This document shows, piece by piece, positions 4,933 through 7,015 of a stretch of 7,015 nt of DNA. The notes under the pieces were generated by a model that worked only from the letters and a program-made list of their open reading frames with translations, was not told the DNA's origin and searched no databases. How positions within the stretch are numbered: position 1 is the first letter of the stretch; each line of letters begins with the position of its first letter. Made by a program: the position numbers and the translations under genes. The DNA is from Thermoplasmata archaeon (lineage in GTDB: Archaea; Thermoplasmatota; DTKX01; GCA-020343715), in contig CP070808.1 of NCBI GenBank assembly GCA_020343715.1, forward strand, positions 166,037 to 173,051, written 5' to 3'.

Positions 4933-7015
4933 CACTCCTTTCCCCCGTTGCCGTTCCGCTCCCACCTGGGCCTTCGGCTCATCAGGCGGCCATAACGACG
5001 ATGCCTCGTGACGACCACGTACACCGTCAGGACGCAAAGGAGCAGGATGAGGATGATGGTGAGGGGCGGTCCGATGACCTCCCACGTGCTGGGTCCCTCC
5101 TCCTTGGGCACGGGAAGGGAGACGGAGGCCATCTGGGGCGGTCCGTCGCTGGTCCTGCCGCTACCGTCCTCGGTGACCACGCAGAAGTAGTAGGTTGTGC
5201 CCACCTCCAGGTCGGTGACAAGGTGGGTCGGCTCGGTGGTGGGCGTCACGTTGCCCGCCATCAGCACCCCATCGGCCTCCAGGTCGACGATGGGCTCGGT
5301 GGACACGTAGACCTGGTAGTTGACCACCGGTGCGCCGGTCCTGTTCACAGCGGGCCACGAGAGGCGGACGCTGTCCTCGCCCGCCTGCACGGCCACCAGC
5401 CCGCGCACGGGCTCGGGGGGCTCTGCGGTCGAGGCGATGGCGCTCACGGTGTACTTGGAGGGGCCCTCGTGACCGCTGGTGTCCAGGGCCGTAACCGCGA
5501 AGTGGTAGGTGGCCCCTGCGTTGAGGCCGTCCACCACCAGGGAGGTGTCGGGGGTGTCTACGAAGCCCCAAGGCGCGAAGTTCTGCAGCGTGGTGATGGG
5601 GGTGAGGGAGAGGTACACGTTGTAGCCCGCCACGTCCTCGGCGCCCGTGGCCCTCCACTTGAGGAGCACCTCGCCGTCGGACTCCGGGTCCTGGGGCGTG
5701 GACGCGTCCAGGCCCCTGACCTCGGGCGGTGGCATCACGTCGGTGGGGGTGGCCGAGACGCTGGTGACCTGACGGTCGGCGTTGTCCTTCCAGTCCACGG
5801 GCACCACGGCCACGTGGTAGGTCTCACCAGCCTCCAGACCGCCGATGCGTAGGCTATTCGACCTGAGGCCCCTGACCACGGTGTGGGGCTCGAGGGCGGT
5901 GGTGTCGTCGAAGGCGGAGGTCTCCATGAACACCTCGTAGCGGTCCACGTCGGGGCAGTCCGCCACCTCCCAGGACACCAGGATGTCGCTGTCCAGGTTG
6001 TCGAAGGCCTTGACGACGCCCAATGCGGGCGGCGGGGTGTCGTCGGTGACGGTGATCCGGATGGGAGAGATGCTGGCAGGCACGTTCTTGTTGTCGTCCA
6101 CCGCCACCACGGCCACGTGGTACTCGCCGGGCCTGATCCCCCTCATGTGCAGGTGCTCGACCGAGGGGTCCGATATGCGCGCCTCGGGCACCATGCCCTC
6201 GAGGGTGGTGAACTCCTGGTCCTGGATGTACACCCTGTACTGCCCGAAGTCCTCGTCGGCCGAAGCGTCCCAGTCGAAGGTGATGTCGCTGTCGCCTCCG
6301 TCCTCGGCGACGACGCCCGTCAGCGGTGTCGGCGGGGTCTCGTCCTCGGGGTCCGGCTCGAACCCGATGCTCATGGGGAAGGTGATGAACACCTCGTCCC
6401 GGTCCGACGTCCACAGGGCCATGCGCATGACGTACGTCCTCGCCCTGTCCAGGAAGGCGACGTCACCGTCGTCGTTGCCGGTGTCGAAGGCACGGGAGAG
6501 CACGAAATGACGATACTCCCCCTCCCGCCATGTCCATCCATCTAGGTCGTCGGGGCCCGTCCCGTCGATGCTGGCGGCACCGTCGAGGATGCCCCAGTCC
6601 GTGGCGACCCCCTCGGGCTGCGATGTGGAGTTCCACTGGAAGTTCCAAACGTCGGCCACGCCCTCCTCCACGGCCATGTGGCCCAGGATGTCGGACCAGT
6701 CCAGGAGGTTGAAGGTCTCCTCCACGGAGACCATCCCCGGCTCGAGCCAGGCCAGGTCCAGCTCGTATGCCTCCGAGCCGTTGGGATCGTGGTGGGAGAC
6801 GTGCAGGTAGTACCGCTCATCGTCGTACGCCGTCGACACGTTCATCCAGTCCCACGGGTCGTGGATCTCCCCAGACCTGTGGATGAGCTCCTGCAGGTAG
6901 CGGGTGGACCGTGCGTCCCACTCGGCCCCGTCCCAGAGGTCGACGTCGGGGGAGGTCGTGCTCTCGGCCTTTATGACGGGCCTGAACCGGAGGCCGATGG
7001 TGTTGGTGACCTTGT
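4932..7015 (-). CDS. Cell-surface protein: haem-binding-like (ethylbenzene dehydrogenase gamma/DOMON-type) domain, four fibronectin type III domains, membrane anchor (5' partial)
   Basis: Not a named gene. The frame is open through the right edge; the ATG at 6845 is probably internal, because readable sequence continues 56 codons upstream without a stop. Counting that ATG as residue 1, the region from the window edge to about residue 165 resembles the ethylbenzene-dehydrogenase-related haem-binding domain. Four fibronectin type III domains follow (about 171-268, 271-368, 372-473, 475-579), each opening with a PP or PxPxxxxL motif and holding a YxVYxS-like strand and a TYHVAVV-like strand. A membrane helix (about 590-613) and a basic 24-residue tail end the protein. 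No CxxCH motif is visible, so there is no c-type haem site in the visible part. Five N-x-S/T sequons lie in the ectodomain. It is the first visible gene of the operon, and its stop overlaps the next start. The signal peptide must lie beyond the window. FN3 and anchor are certain; the haem domain is inferred from pattern. Confidence 0.85.
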   Translation of the reverse strand, partial: KVTNTIGLRFRPVIKAESTTSPDVDLWDGAEWDARSTRYLQELIHRSGEIHDPWDWMNVSTAYDDERYYLHVSHHDPNGSEAYELDLAWLEPGMVSVEETFNLLDWSDILGHMAVEEGVADVWNFQWNSTSQPEGVATDWGILDGAASIDGTGPDDLDGWTWREGEYRHFVLSRAFDTGNDDGDVAFLDRARTYVMRMALWTSDRDEVFITFPMSIGFEPDPEDETPPTPLTGVVAEDGGDSDITFDWDASADEDFGQYRVYIQDQEFTTLEGMVPEARISDPSVEHLHMRGIRPGEYHVAVVAVDDNKNVPASISPIRITVTDDTPPPALGVVKAFDNLDSDILVSWEVADCPDVDRYEVFMETSAFDDTTALEPHTVVRGLRSNSLRIGGLEAGETYHVAVVPVDWKDNADRQVTSVSATPTDVMPPPEVRGLDASTPQDPESDGEVLLKWRATGAEDVAGYNVYLSLTPITTLQNFAPWGFVDTPDTSLVVDGLNAGATYHFAVTALDTSGHEGPSKYTVSAIASTAEPPEPVRGLVAVQAGEDSVRLSWPAVNRTGAPVVNYQVYVSTEPIVDLEADGVLMAGNVTPTTEPTHLVTDLEVGTTYYFCVVTEDGSGRTSDGPPQMASVSLPVPKEEGPSTWEVIGPPLTIILILLLCVLTVYVVVTRHRRYGRLMSRRPRWERNGNGGKE
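4935..4946 (-). promoter_or_regulatory. Shine-Dalgarno-like site inside the end of the upstream gene, with TGATG stop-start overlap
   Basis: The minus strand reads GGGGGAAAGGAGTGATG. The last codons of the FN3 gene (GGA AAG GAG TGA) contain AGGAGTGA, close to the consensus AGGAGGTGA. The stop TGA (4934-4932) and the next start ATG (4932-4930) share one base. GGAG is only two bases from the ATG, which is short for a free-standing site. This points to re-initiation by the terminating ribosome and supports the 4932 start. Confidence 0.65.
5007..5078 (-). other. Transmembrane helix and basic tail of the FN3 protein
   Basis: Residues about 590-613 are hydrophobic (Ile, Leu, Val), followed by the strongly basic RHRRYGRLMSRRPRWER. 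This fixes the C-terminus in the cytoplasm and the FN3 array outside. Unlike its two operon partners the tail has no zinc ribbon. Confidence 0.9.
5109..6335 (-). repeat. Four tandem fibronectin type III domains
   Basis: Approximate spans on the minus strand are 6335-6042, 6035-5742, 5732-5427 and 5423-5109. Each begins with a proline-rich opening (PPTPLTGVVA, PPPALGVVKA, PPPEVRGLDA, PPEPVRGLVA), has a central Trp strand (ITFDWDAS, ILVSWEVA, VLLKWRAT, VRLSWPAV), a Y.VY or YEVF strand and a final EYHVAVVAVD-like strand. These modules usually act as spacers or protein- and sugar-binding units in secreted proteins. The third and fourth share the SLTPITTL / STEPIVDLE motif, pointing to internal duplication. 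Confidence 0.9.
6351..7015 (-). other. Ethylbenzene-dehydrogenase-type (DOMON-like) haem-binding domain, putative
   Basis: Three features match my knowledge of this family. A strand reads MNVSTAYDDERYYLHVSHHD, like the family's 'V..A.DDE.LYL...W.D' strand. A later segment reads FVLSRAFDTGNDDGDVAFLD, like 'F.RpL.TGd.dDv.f'. It is followed by a Y-V-x-x-A-L-W strand, where the family has Y.v.fAvWdg. In characterised members the domain binds haem b through Met and Lys. Candidate Met and Lys residues are present, but the ligands cannot be assigned by eye. It could instead be a related carbohydrate-binding beta-sandwich (CBM9-like), which shares this fold. Confidence 0.5.

Noticed and set aside
4933..5085. 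N-terminal extension of the 399-residue protein to the ATG at 5085
   Set aside because: The extra 51 residues are Pro, His and Arg-rich, would bury the signal peptide, and overlap the membrane helix codons of the neighbour. The ATG at 4932 has a ribosome site and starts the signal peptide.
5001..5852. Long plus-strand open frame of 283 codons inside the FN3 gene
   Set aside because: It is rich in Gly, His, Arg and Val with no domain pattern, and is a mirror of a clear FN3-coding region. GC-rich third positions on the real strand remove stops from the opposite frames.
6843..6845. ATG at 6845 as the true start of the FN3 protein
   Set aside because: The sequence upstream stays open to the window edge and continues the same domain (a DPWDW motif directly precedes it). 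There is no signal peptide after this ATG although the protein is clearly exported.
4932..7015. c-type cytochrome in the FN3 protein
   Set aside because: No CxxCH motif is visible; the few cysteines are isolated and one is inside the membrane helix. Any haem would have to be non-covalent.
1..7015. tRNA, rRNA, CRISPR array, insertion sequence or integrase
   Set aside because: The window is filled by four coding regions, and I saw no cloverleaf, direct-repeat/spacer pattern, terminal inverted repeats or transposase motif. A tRNA or covariance-model scan was not possible here.

Overview
The window is GC-rich, almost entirely coding, and carries four membrane-anchored surface proteins. One gene reads rightwards (2-2803, cut at the left edge). 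Three genes read leftwards as one operon (right edge to 2818). The two units converge with only 14 bases between their stop codons. I see no RNA gene, mobile element, CRISPR array or real intergenic promoter region; both transcription units begin outside the window.

The likely source is an archaeon, most probably of the Thermoplasmatota (Poseidoniia-like or a relative). This is inferred from style rather than from a marker gene. The clues are aspartate-rich 22-residue calcium-binding repeats of the DxDGDGVGDN..FP.DP type, single-pass surface proteins with N-terminal signal peptides, acidic ectodomains, cytoplasmic double zinc ribbons, and N-x-S/T glycosylation sequons lying mostly in the exported parts. 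A GC-rich bacterium is not excluded.

Layout. (1) 2-2803, plus: receptor-like protein with a beta-propeller of WD40/PQQ-like blades, a calcium-repeat stalk, one membrane helix and a cytoplasmic half of about 500 residues that contains a coiled coil and two unassigned domains. (2) 4932-7015, minus, first visible gene of the operon: an N-terminal domain resembling the ethylbenzene-dehydrogenase-type (DOMON-like) haem-binding domain, four fibronectin type III domains, a membrane helix and a short basic tail. (3) 3733-4932, minus: signal peptide, three carboxypeptidase-regulatory-like beta-sandwiches, a membrane helix and two zinc ribbons. (4) 2818-3729, minus: the same plan with two beta-sandwiches; it looks like a tandem paralogue of (3).

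How they may work together. The operon genes are translationally coupled: a TGATG overlap joins the first two and a 3-base gap joins the last two. Their products are therefore probably made together and sit in the same membrane with adhesive or binding modules outside. Two of them present cytoplasmic zinc ribbons. The convergent propeller gene has the same outside-helix-inside topology with a much larger inside part. A surface sensing, binding or envelope-scaffold role is reasonable, but no substrate or pathway can be read from the sequence. The least ordinary elements are the possible haem-binding/FN3 fusion, the paired zinc-ribbon membrane proteins, and the unassigned cytoplasmic region of the propeller protein.
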